A stretch of DNA of 43,153 nt, taken from Tubiluchus corallicola (taxonomy: Eukaryota > Priapulida > Priapulimorpha > Priapulimorphida > Tubiluchidae). The DNA lies in the NCBI GenBank assembly GCA_030141605.1, contig JAQGDQ010000963.1, positions 32,501 through 75,653 on the forward strand, read 5' to 3'. The notes beneath the pieces are model-generated. The model was not told the DNA's origin and made no database searches. It saw only the letters and a list, made by a program, of their open reading frames with translations. Shown here piece after piece: positions 32,323 through 42,399 of the stretch. The position numbers and the translations under genes are program-made. Every line of letters begins with the position of its first letter. The first letter of the stretch is position 1.

Positions 32323-33575
32323 CCCATGGTAATAGTAAGAAAGCAGCAGCGAAGTAAATGCATATTCTGTGGACAGTCTCATTGGGCAGATAGATGTCAG
32401 AAGTTTCCAGATATTCCTTCACGAAAAAATAGAGCCACACAATTGGGCTTGTGCACTGTTTGTCTAAAAGTGCATTGCACTACATCGTCACATTCACTTT
32501 CTAAACCATGCTTTCATTGTCATGCTGATAATCATAATTCAGCGATGTGTTTTCTAGCATTTGGAAAGAAAGTGCCTATTTCTCAAGCCTCCTCCCAAAG
32601 TTCTTCGCCATCAATTGGGATGCAGTCTCAAGCTTCATTTACTCCAGGTTTACCTTGGGTACAAGCTTCTTCTTCAATTAGTAACTGTGTGAGTGAAGCA
32701 GCCACATTGATGTCAGCAATGCCATCAGTGTTTTTCCAGACAGCTAGTACATGGCTTTTTAATCAAGAAACTGGTCAGTCAGTTCCTGTAAGGGTATTTC
32801 TTGATTCAGCTAGTTGTCGCAGCTACATATCGCAGCGTATATTTCGTGCCTTGAATCTTCCTACTGAACAAATTGTTCATTCTAGTATGGCTGGAATAAC
32901 ATGTCAGAAGAGGAAATCTTTAATGTTTCCAGTTACCAAGGTAAACTTGCAACTCTTAAATGGACAGATGATGGAGATAAAGGTTCATGTCCTAGAACAA
33001 ATCACATGTCCAATGAAGAGAGCAGTATTGCCTGATGTGGAGAAGTATACTCAACTAGTAGAACTTGCCCATAGAGGACTTCTTGCTGACAAACTACCAA
33101 CAGTTCCTGAAGATACGGAAGTGGATGTGCTTATTGGCATGAACGGATATTGCGACTTGGTAGAAAATGTTCAAATCTGCCTTGCACCTTCAATATATTT
33201 GTGGTGGTCAAAGCTTAGGTGGTTACTTTGTGGATGCACAATTCTTAATTCTGATGAAGTCTATGTGAATGAGACATCTTGTATGAGCCTATGTGTGTCA
33301 GCCGAACCATTGAACTCAAATTCTCCGGTAATAGAAAGTGCGGAAAAATTTGAATCTCGAATTTCAACAAAACCCACAGAACCAAACTGGGAGCTGGAAA
33401 ACTTGGGAATTAAAGATGACCCTACTATCGCTGATGATGATCTAGCATTGCAGGAGTTCAACGAAAACATCCATTTCAAAGATGGTCGTTACTATGTAAA
33501 ATGGATGTGGAAAGGTGGTACCCCTCCTGAAGATTTACCAGAAGGAAAGTCTCTTGCATTAGGGCACCTGCGTTC
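32320..33575 (+). pseudogene. BEL/Pao zinc knuckles and protease region
   Basis: Open frame after the triplication. Near 32,355-32,560 are two Cys/His clusters, CIFCGQSHWADRC and CFHCHADNHNSAMC (CX2CX4HX4C), which bind RNA in gag proteins. Near 32,800 the motif FLDSASCRSYIS fits the DUF1758 aspartic protease of BEL/Pao elements, with Ala where the usual catalytic triad has Gly. The C-terminal part leads into the RT linker. A 1-base indel at about 33,570, absent from the minus-strand copy, shifts the frame. Confidence 0.75.
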
Positions 33576-34677
33576 GTGTTTAAACGACTCGAAAGTCAAA
33601 CTGATGTCTTGCAACTTTACAATGAAACTATCAGCCAGCAAGAACGAAGGGGTGTCATTGAACAAGTCAAAGATCCTTCGAAACCTAGCACACATAAAGT
33701 ACATTATTTGGCACATCATTGTGTCATGACTCCAGGGCGAACTACCAAACTTAGAGGTGTTATGGGTACCAACGCCAAAGCCAGAAAAGATCAACTAGTA
33801 ATTAAAGATGCAATATACCATGGTCCTGTGTATCTGGAAGACCTAGTGGGAATCATTCTGCGATTTCGTCTGTGGAAATTTGCGATTTTAGCAGATATAG
33901 AGAAGGCATTCCTGCAAATAGGCCTGCAAGAAGACGATCACGATGTAACAAGATTCCTTTGGCTAAAAGACCACACTAAGCCGCCTACAGAGGACAACCT
34001 ATTGGTGTATAGATTCACACATGTTTTGTTTGGCATGAATGCCTCGCCTTTTTTATTAGCAGCAGTGGTCGCACATCATCTCCACAAGAACGTCAGTCTA
34101 GTGGCTGATATAATTCGCAAAAAACATTTACGTCGACAATATTTCCTACGGTGCACACTCCTTGGAAGATGCCAACAATTTCTACAAAGAGAGTAAAGAA
34201 ATATTTTCCCAAATGTCAATGAACCTTCGAGAATACACATCAAACTGCAGTGAGTTTATGGAATCTATTCCAGAGCATGACAGAGTAAATTCTAATCAGG
34301 TCAAGCAACTTGGGCTTGGATGGAACATTAAAGAGGACATACTCCATTGTGTAGCTCCAAAATTGGACTTGGAATGTACTCCAACTAAAAGAATCATCAC
34401 TCAAGCATTTGCACGGCTTTTTGATCCTATTGGAATGGTTCTGCCTGTTGTAATGCCTGCAAAATTCTTAACTCAGCAGTTGTGGAAGGAACAATTTGAC
34501 TGGGATCAGGAACTTCCGGAAAACTACCACAGGGATTGGAATAAAATTGCATGCGAATTAAAAGCAGTATCAGACATAACACTTAAACGCTACATCGGCT
34601 CCAACAATGAAGAATGTACTTATGATTTACATTGTTTTGCTGATGCTTCCCTTAAAGCCTTTGCTGCAGTGGTGTAG
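33576..34677 (+). pseudogene. BEL/Pao reverse transcriptase, frameshifted
   Basis: RT fingers and palm blocks are visible (FAILADIEKAFLQIGL near 33,880; VLFGMNASPFLL near 34,025). The frame then shifts within or next to an A-rich run at about 34,118-34,128, and the active-site box YVDN is found in another frame at 34,129-34,140. That second frame continues through the thumb and connection to RNase H start (HCFADASLKAF near 34,630) and meets a stop at 34,675-34,677. Confidence 0.8.
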
Positions 34678-36510
34678 CTAGTAAAGCACCAAGATGACGT
34701 CCGTTCTGCAAACTTTATCATGGCAAAAGCCAAAGTAGCTCCAAAGAAGATCATAACATTGCCAAGGCTGGAACTAATGGGTGTTTGGATTGGTGTACGT
34801 TTGCTTTCGTTTGTCAAGAAGCATCTTGGACTTAAAATCCAACAAGAATACATGTGGTCAGATTCACAAATAGTTCTATGGTGGCTGCGTAGTACTCGTC
34901 TGAAAAGTTTATTTGTGGAGAATCGCATTAAAGAGATTAAATCAAACACTGCTCTCATTTTTCGCTACATTCCTACAAATGAAAACCCGGCTGATTTAGC
35001 AACGAAAGGTTGTACCGTATCACAATTGATCAGCAACTCTGTTTGGTGGGGTGGGCCAAAGTTTCTCACTAAAGATCATGAAGAATGGCCTGTTGATCTG
35101 CCGTATACACCAAGTCTTCAAGAAGAAGAAGAAGAAGATGTTGCACTTTTGTCAAGAAACTATGCTGGCAAGGAGAAAATTCCCAAATTGGAAGAAACTC
35201 CATCTGTCATGCCGTTTGAAATGGATATCAGCCGCTTCTCATCGTTACAAAAATTACTTCGTGTGACATGCCGAGTTCACATGTTTTTGAACCGTATACG
35301 AGGCAAAAGTATCTCTGGCCAGATAAAGGCTGAAAATCTGCAAAAAGCTTTGTTCATTTGGATTAAAGCAGTACAAAAGGGTTTTTATGTAGAAGAACTG
35401 AAAGCCTTGACTGGTTGTAATAAAAATGTGAAACATTATTGGACCAAGCAGTTGGATCTCTTTTTAGATAAAGATGGAATAATCCGAAGCCTCGGCAGAA
35501 TTCGGAATGCCAATTTACCATATGGAACTATCCATCCAATTTTGTTGCCTAAGGAATCCAAGTTTACTCGTTTGGTAATTCTAGATGCACATGAACGACT
35601 TGGCCATGCAGGACCAAAACATTTGCTTGTTCAGTTGAGAAAAGATTACTGGATTCCCCAAGGACGTGCAGCAATTCTGCGATTTGTTAAACAATGCTTG
35701 AAATGCACAAGATGGCATGGAAGTCACTTTGCCGTACCAAAGGAACCACCGCTTCCAAGTGGCCGTGTTAATGAAGGTCCACCATTTAGTACTACTGGAA
35801 TTGATTACGTGGGTCTGCTGTACATCAAGACGCGAGATGGAAACTTGTTCAAAGTTTGGGTTTGCCTCTATACATGTGCTACAATTAGAGCAATCCATCT
35901 AGAAGTAGTGGAAGATCTCACTGCGCACGGTTTTCTGATGAGTCTGCGTCGATTTATATCAGGTCGTGGTAAACCAAACCAAATTATCTCTGACAATGTA
36001 AAGACATTTAAGTTGGCAGCATCGACTTTAGACAAAGTTTGGGAATCAGTGATTTACAGTGATGAAGTTCAGAACTACATTGCCAAAGAAGGGATTCGCT
36101 GGAATTTCATAGTTGAGCTTGCACCATGGTTTGGCGGTTTTTATGAGCGTCTGATCCAATGTGTGAAGAAGTCTTTACGAAAAGCTTTAGGCAAAGCTCA
36201 TCTTAATCTCGTACAACTGCAATCAGTTGTCACAGAAGTTGAAGGGATTTTAAATTCGAGGCCGTTGGTTTATGTTGACACTGTTGTCAGCTCGGGAGAC
36301 TTCATCACCAATGCACATTTTCTAGGTAATCCTAAATTGGGTACTCCTTCTATCCTTCCAGAACCCGATCCTACCTTTCCCGTGAAATCAGATTCAGCTG
36401 AAAGACTTGTAGCTCTGTGGAAGAGCTCCCAGCATCAACTTAATCTCTTCTGGACTTCATGGAGGAATGATTGTCTCCTCAGCTCAAGAGAAAGGTGGGC
36501 ACAACAATGA
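34678..36510 (+). pseudogene. BEL/Pao RNase H and integrase region
   Basis: Same frame as the preceding segment after the 34,675 stop. The RNase H remainder shows MWSDSQIVLWWL (Asp) and NENPADLATKG. The integrase has an HH-CC zinc site (HERLGHAG, then CLKCTRW), first Asp in TTGIDYVG, second in IISDNVKTFK and the Glu in GGFYERL. The frame ends at 36,510 inside the integrase C-terminal region; a continuation with VGQTVLVR-type coding is visible in another frame to about 36,580, so the 3' end is also frameshifted. Confidence 0.8.
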
Positions 36511-36580
36511 AACCGTGGTTCAGTATCATCGGTACCTGTAGTCGGACAAACGGTTTTGGTTCGTTTTTGCAGCCAGTCCG

Positions 36581-37127
36581 TGCACGAAAGTCAACCAGCT
36601 GTGCTCACACACCAAGTACAAAACAACTGATTTGATTTCAACAGCATTTTTCAATATCTCTGGAAAGAAAATGAATTGAACAATGTGCTGCTGTTCAAAT
36701 CAGGCCATTTTCTTTTGAAGATCAAAACTTTCTGAGAAAGACAAACTAGGAATTGAACCGGGAATTTACACAGGAAACGTTCATTTTCAGTGCAAAAGTT
36801 TTTGCATTTTGCTTATCCACACACTTAGTAAATCAAATCAAGCTTCACTGATGACCAAAATGATAAGATAAGAATATAAATTTCATTATCCATACGTTTA
36901 AGCCATATTGTCTTTCAAAAGTTGATTTGACTAATCCCATCTATCCCATTAGGCTGGGATGATTCTTTATTCTCCCCCCCCCCAGTTCCGAGTTACACCG
37001 TTATAATGAGAATTTCTGCACAAAAGAAGCCAACTACCATATTTCCAGCAAGAGAAGCCAAATTACTATATTTTTAACAAAAGAAGCCAGTTTTTCTCTA
37101 TTTCTAACAGTTTACTGTATTTTCTTT
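36581..37127. other. Unassigned sequence after BEL/Pao remnant
   Basis: AT-rich, with a C10 run near 36,977 and three loose copies of an aagaagcca phrase near 37,022-37,092. No LTR and no gene was seen. Confidence 0.5.
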
Positions 37128-37492
37128 ATGATTATGTGGTGAAGCTCATAATTACTACATGATTATGTGGTGAAGCTCACAGTTACTGCATGATTATGTG
37201 GTGAAGCTCACAGTTACTGCATGATTATGTGGTGAAGCTCACAGTTACTGCATGATTATGTGGTGAAGCTCACAGTTACTACATGATTATGTGGTGAAGC
37301 TCACAGTTACTGCATGATTATGTGGTGAAGCTCACAGTTACTACATGATTATGTGGTGAAGCTCACAGTTACTGCATGATTATGTGGTGAAGCTCACAGT
37401 TACTGCATGATTATGTGGTGAAGCTCACAGTTACTGCATGATTATGTGGTGAAGCTCACAGTTACTGCATGATTATGTGGTGAAACTCACAA
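37128..37492. repeat. 31-bp minisatellite, about 12 units
   Basis: Unit gattatgtggtgaagctcac followed by agttactgcat, 31-bp spacing (37,161, 37,192 and so on), very homogeneous. Confidence 0.95.
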
Positions 37493-37619
37493 TTCTATCT
37501 ATTTGGTTAATTGACTAAACTCTATAAACCAATTTGAAAAAACTCTAAAGGCAAGTGCTTACTGACTGCTTCTTGGAATAATAAAACTTCACCATAAACA
37601 AAGTAAAATTCATATTTCA

Positions 37620-38350
37620 GACTGGGGAACTATATCAGTCTGCCCGGTAAGATTTTCCGGACTCTGGATATTTTCTAAAAGTAGCCAGTAGTGGTGGGCA
37701 TATTCGACTATTAGGAATCAGTTACTGCGGTTACTTAACCGCATGTCGCTGGCATTGGCTACTTTCCTGAGTAATCGAATACTGAATATTTTCTTTCACT
37801 ATGTTAATCATTATCATTATCATCATAATCGTCATCATCAGATGCTCATTACATCTATTGTAGACATTGGGCAAGCAGAATTCTAAAATAAAAGAAATCT
37901 GCCTTCAGACAGGTAAATGCAGCAGTAATCCAGCAAAACAACTAGGCAATGCTATGTCAGTGGCTTGTCAGCACCATTTCCGAAGTGCCTTTGACACAAG
38001 TGACTTTTCTGGTAATGAGTTTATAATAATTTGACATTTGAAAACTCCAGAAAGAGTTTGAAAAGCCCAGTAAAGATGACAAAGTAGGAAATGCTCTTTG
38101 AGAACAAACAAACGTCTTATTTTAAGTATGTGAAGGAAAAATATTGAGTCAATTATGAGGAATTATTTGAGTTAAATACCGGCAGTTTTTATGTACATTT
38201 GAGTAGAAGCGACTGTGCCATGCATTTTTGAATTAATTAAGCAACTGAATCTATTAACCTTGAGTGTACTGTACGAATATACATATATATTTGATTCAAT
38301 ATAAGATTCGATGCTATAGCCCGATGGTATTGTTTTCAGTGATGACAATG
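37620..38350. repeat. Inverted duplicate of 24,690-25,580
   Basis: Plus-strand sequence is the reverse complement of the 5' flank of gene 1, including a minus-strand LINE tail (about 37,800-38,010, with gcagaattctaaaataaaag and the cag-rich tail). Ends at gatgacaatgt where a 750-bp insertion begins. Confidence 0.9.
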
Positions 38351-39100
38351 TTGCTATTGCGATTGCGATACACGACTCTCTCCACCTATCAGAGGCGGGC
38401 ACCTTTATAGGGTGCAAAGTCTATTCTTCTTTAACGCTGACCTTTTATTTGTCTTTTACAAGTTTAATGTCTTTATTTGTCTTTATCCTGTATTCCATAC
38501 ATTCGTTCACTAGATTTCAAATTTCTAGCAATCCTTACTTTTCACTGTTCATTAATACATGTGAGTTCAAAATTTTTTTCCATTCTCCTTATCTGTAACA
38601 TCTAAGCATATGTTCAGTAGTGTCATCATCTTCCCCACACACTGGGCATAATAACTAATTCTTAAACTCATTCTCTTGTAGTTCCCTTTAACTTTAATCA
38701 TATTCAGTCTTATTTTCAATATATCTTTAACCTCTTCTGGCTTGCATGTGTCTATGTAATTTTGTCTTTTCCACTCGGTGTGCCTTAAAAATTTTAATTT
38801 AGTGCTGCTCCTGCATTTTTCTGCACATTCACTCTTTATACAACATTCAATCTTATTCTTTATTTCTCTCTTCCATTCAGACTTTTTCATGACCTTCACC
38901 CTTTCTTTATTAGCATCTATGGTATATATTTTTGCAGTCTCAACTACTTCATTATACCATGACCTTTTAAACTTGTACTGTACTTGTACTGATACACAAT
39001 AAAATTCTATAAAAGTATTTTTATGGAAGTGTGTAATTTTTGACAAAGTTCCAGGTAGTCAGAATATGAACGAAATATAAGATAACAAATTGAAGAAATG
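38351..39100 (-). mobile_element. Probable LINE fragment inserted upstream of gene 3
   Basis: This 750 bp interrupts sequence that is contiguous in gene 1's flank (gatgacaatgt joined to gtagaaaatgtt). The minus-strand frame at 39,046-38,567 encodes a Lys/Glu-rich peptide with IKNKIECCIKSECAEKC, then LKIRLNMIKVKGNYK and a decayed Cys-rich end. This is reminiscent of LINE ORF2 C-termini that carry RLNMxxxKGNY followed by a CxxC-HxxxC site. About 120 bp of it (38,965-39,085) is also found in the 3' flanks of genes 1 and 2 (22,120-22,230; 27,270-27,380). Confidence 0.45.
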
Positions 39101-39134
39101 CGTAGAAAATGTTAAACAATGTTAAACAATAATT

Positions 39135-39326
39135 ATGTGTAGCCTTATTGTTCTATACCTATACAGAATCATTTTCACAGCATTGTGTGATGTTAAACAA
39201 TGCGAAGCAGCTGAGCAGGAATGGAACGTCTCCCTGGCTAGCTTTGAACAAAGTGCAAATTTGGAGGAGAATCAAAAAAGTGGGAAAAGGAGGATATCAC
39301 AGGACGATGCAGAATTGATCACTTGA
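39135..39326 (+). other. Conserved upstream frame of gene 3 (5' exon or uORF)
   Basis: Counterpart of 24,456-24,641, nearly identical from FTALCDVKQCEAAEQEWNV to the stop after AELIT, ending 91 bp before the gene 3 ATG. The attttcacag acceptor-like sequence is kept. An in-frame ATG exists here (39,135) but not in gene 1, so translation is doubtful. Confidence 0.4.
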
Positions 39327-39417
39327 GCTGTTCTTGTATTACTGTTGTAGCACACAGTGGAATGTTGATTTGACTTACTTTGCATTACTCAAAGCGGTAT
39401 TCTTTATTCAAGACAAA

Positions 39418-41355
39418 ATGCATTTGATCGTGCGTGATCATGTTAGCCGTACTTTCACTGGCAAAGCTGTGGCCAGTATTTTGCACAATATTGTACTTAC
39501 CATGATAGTTTTTCTTAGTTTTGTAGTCGTGACTAAAACAGCAATAGATCTAAGGAAGTGTGATGATGTAATGAAAGTGCAGTATTATTGGACTATTATG
39601 GACAATCGTGATACTCGCATCTTTACTCGGTTCATTGGTAAAGGACCTCGTCTCACTTACAAACTTCTAACATTCAGATTAAAGTCAGACCCAGCACAAC
39701 TGATTCGTATGGGAAACTCAGCAACTGACAAATACGCATTCAGTTTAGGAATCACAAAGTCTATACCAGACTATCTCAACACTCAAAGTGACCCACCACC
39801 CAGGTTAAACTGGGAAATAAAAATAGAATGCAGATCAGTCCTACCACTAAGTCCAACGGCACCATTTGACATGAAAATGAATGTTACTATAAAATCATTG
39901 AACGTGCACCCACCAAGAGCAGCACCACAAACGCGAGCTAGATATCCTGTTTCAGAAAAAGCTGAGATTGGAACAATGTTAGCAAGTTTTGTGGTGCTAG
40001 ATGACGATCTGACTGCTCCCAACCATTATTTTTCAAAGTGTTCCATCGACGACAAAAATTCCCCATTTAAAGCAGAAGCGAAAAAGGGTACCAACAATTG
40101 TGAGATTTTCTTGCACAAGGAACTAGATTATGAGCAGCAGTCGCAGCATAATGTCACAGTTACGATGCGTGATGCAGGCAAGATTCCAAATAACGGCACA
40201 CATGTATTCACTTTCGATGTAGCAGATGTCCATTTCAATCCTGTATTTGATGCAGAAATGTATTACGCCACTATAAAAGACAATGACCCAGTAGGGACGA
40301 TAATAAATGTCAAGCCAAACAGAATTTCTGCCGTCGACGGCGAATCGGGAAAAAGTGATGAACACATAAGATACAGCCTGGAAGTTAGTAGTAAACCTTT
40401 TAAATTTGTCAATGCAGACAATAAAGAAATGCCAGAGGAAAGTGTAGGGGACATGAAAATAATAGGAAAGATAACAGAACGCGAGTATTTCCTGCCGGTC
40501 AGAGCCGCTTACGTGAAGGATGGTGAACCCGAGTACTACACTGCAATGACAGGCATACACATTACAGTGCAAATTCAAGGACCACCCCCTGGATTTACTC
40601 AAAAATTGTACAAAGCTACAGTTGTGGAAAGTCTTCCTGTAGGACGGGGCATATTGCTCGTCCAAACCGAAGATTTATCCCGGACAAACATCCCGGAGTT
40701 TTCTTATAGTCTGAAGACGAAGACTGGCGAATCAGTAGGTGAGTTTACAGTGGACGGCTATGGTATAATAACAGTTACGAGAAAACTGACTCCAGGAGTC
40801 CATGTTTTTGTTGCAGTGGCTGCAAATGCTGATGGGTCGAGGGAGGCTGATATTGAGGTGACCGTTTTGGCAGAAATTAATGAGAATCCAAAGTTCTCAA
40901 AGGACTTTTATGATTTCGAATTTGCGAAAAACATTTCGGCCGATGATAACAATAATGTGGTAAGCGCAGAACCTGCAGACGTGGTTAAGTTTAGAATGCT
41001 TACTATGGACGAGTACTTTGTCATCAAGTCTCCTCGGCAGGGAACCGGCATCATTACAGCCACGGATATGCTGGAAGAAACTTTGCCATTGGGAAAGTAC
41101 AGGTTCGTTGTTCTTGCCTGCATAGATGGAAATGCAGCAATTGATGAAGATGAGTTGTGCAGTGCAGCTGAAGTAGAGGCCAATGTAGTACAAGAGATCG
41201 ATGATTGGTTAGGGGCCTTGCAAGATGATTCAACGACTAGCTACAGCATGAACGAAGTTCTCATACTCGTAGCTTTTGCTTTGGTTTTGTTTGGTATCGT
41301 ATGCGTCCTAATCTACATGATTATCATGCAGCAGCGATACAATATGGGAAACTGA
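39418..41355 (+). CDS. Cadherin-like single-pass protein, gene 3
   Basis: Intronless, 645 aa from the ATG at 39,418, inverted relative to genes 1 and 2. N-terminal hydrophobic segment, five cadherin-like repeats, C-terminal helix and a tail ending RYNMGN. Repeat 1 is strongly diverged (TIMDNRDTRIFTRFIGK, then a 4-residue longer loop LPLSPTAPFDMKMN). Repeat 3 carries SLEVSSKPFKFVNADNKE as in gene 2, while repeats 4 and 5 follow gene 1 (PEFSYSLKTKT; FVIKSPRQGTGIITATDM) except VESLPVGR, which resembles gene 2. Homology to the 3' flank of gene 1 ends about 35 bp past the stop (near 41,391), so this gene has a different 3' end. Intact frame, function inferred as for the paralogs. Confidence 0.8.
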   Translation: MHLIVRDHVSRTFTGKAVASILHNIVLTMIVFLSFVVVTKTAIDLRKCDDVMKVQYYWTIMDNRDTRIFTRFIGKGPRLTYKLLTFRLKSDPAQLIRMGNSATDKYAFSLGITKSIPDYLNTQSDPPPRLNWEIKIECRSVLPLSPTAPFDMKMNVTIKSLNVHPPRAAPQTRARYPVSEKAEIGTMLASFVVLDDDLTAPNHYFSKCSIDDKNSPFKAEAKKGTNNCEIFLHKELDYEQQSQHNVTVTMRDAGKIPNNGTHVFTFDVADVHFNPVFDAEMYYATIKDNDPVGTIINVKPNRISAVDGESGKSDEHIRYSLEVSSKPFKFVNADNKEMPEESVGDMKIIGKITEREYFLPVRAAYVKDGEPEYYTAMTGIHITVQIQGPPPGFTQKLYKATVVESLPVGRGILLVQTEDLSRTNIPEFSYSLKTKTGESVGEFTVDGYGIITVTRKLTPGVHVFVAVAANADGSREADIEVTVLAEINENPKFSKDFYDFEFAKNISADDNNNVVSAEPADVVKFRMLTMDEYFVIKSPRQGTGIITATDMLEETLPLGKYRFVVLACIDGNAAIDEDELCSAAEVEANVVQEIDDWLGALQDDSTTSYSMNEVLILVAFALVLFGIVCVLIYMIIMQQRYNMGN

Positions 41356-41391
41356 CTCTAGTAGTCTATTGTTTGCTGCCAACTTCAATAA

Positions 41392-42099
41392 GTGAAGCAC
41401 TGTGAAAAATGTATCATCAAGGAACTGTTTTGCCTAGGCTTCATTCTAGCAAAGTAATCTATAACTTCATTATAATCCACCTCAGTAGTCAACTCTCAAT
41501 GTAGAGCAAAGATAACCCAGACAATTTATCCTCGCCCATTGTAGACTGAAGGTACGACTTTATCTGTCAGCCGACTAACAGATGTTTCAGCAACCGCATA
41601 AATGAACTAAAAAATTACTAAAACAGCACCAATTTTGAAAAATGCTCCCCCAGTAGTTATGCCACTGACAGACTACTGCCTCTCAAAAGAAAATGCTCAA
41701 ATGCTTTGCTAAAATGACACTGCTGGTTGCATAATCATTTGTGATGTATTTTTAATGTACATCAATCAAATAATTGAGTATAAACTTAATTTCTGGGATT
41801 TCTTAGAGGCAAATCTTTAAATCATGTAAGTATAAGAGTAATATACTGCTTGAATTGCCTGCAGATTGCAGTAGTGTAAATATCCAAAAGGCAGTATTGT
41901 ACTGAAAAAACGTATTTATGTAAAGTGTGGAGAAAAGACAAACTATTCATAACAGATTTTGTGTTGCAGACATTGTGACTTGATGAAAAAAATCTGACCA
42001 AAGGTAAATTATAGTTATGAATGCAATGCCCGCAGGAGATGTTTATCATTTCAATTACATACTAACAGCTACGTAATTAACAATTTGTGTTCAATACAG
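41392..42099. other. Unassigned sequence downstream of gene 3
   Basis: Unlike the 3' flanks of genes 1 and 2. No clear gene, repeat or polyadenylation signal was assigned with confidence. Confidence 0.5.
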
Positions 42100-42371
42100 G
42101 CGAAGTATTGAAAATAGTAAAGAAACTTCACAATGTTAAAAGTGACCAAGCTGCTCGTTATTCACAGTCAAATTATGTTTTGCATGATCCACCGGTCCAT
42201 TCATGGAACGACACTTATACCCTGCTAACCAATAAACATGAGAAGCAGTGCTGCATAGCACGAACACATCATTTTGAGCAGTTACTATTACTTCCTTGGG
42301 TCAGGATGAAATCTTTTCGAGCTGTCCGCAGCATGGTCAAGCAACAGTTGGCATGGAGTAAATTGAGGCCC
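42100..42371 (+). CDS. Candidate exon, unrecognised
   Basis: The acceptor is gtgttcaatacag ending at 42,099 and the donor is GGCCC followed by gtaagt at 42,372, a consensus site. The 272-bp stretch is open, phase 1 in and phase 0 out, and encodes [20 protein letters not shown] and on to [12 protein letters not shown]. No domain was recognised, and with no neighbouring exon in view it could equally be a chance frame or part of an old transposon. Confidence 0.3.
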
Positions 42372-42399
42372 GTAAGTGTCTTGGAATTCTTGCATCTTT

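Larger units (their letters stand above)
30486..36580 (+). mobile_element. BEL/Pao LTR retrotransposon, 3' LTR missing
   Basis: In order: 5' LTR, primer-binding site, leader, gag with DUF1759-like core and zinc knuckles, DUF1758-like protease, reverse transcriptase, RNase H, integrase. This order and the domain types define the BEL/Pao group. No sequence resembling the LTR was found between 36,510 and 37,700, so the 3' end is lost or replaced. Gag and pol carry several stops and frameshifts (31,042; 31,264; 31,750; the 97-bp triplication; about 33,570; about 34,115; 34,675). It is inactive as it stands. The element separates cadherin-like gene 2 from gene 3. Confidence 0.9.

Noticed and set aside
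36510-37620. Possible 3' LTR of the plus-strand BEL/Pao element
   Set aside because: I looked for the TGTCGTGAACTG start and the aataataaag and TTCACA end motifs and found no match.
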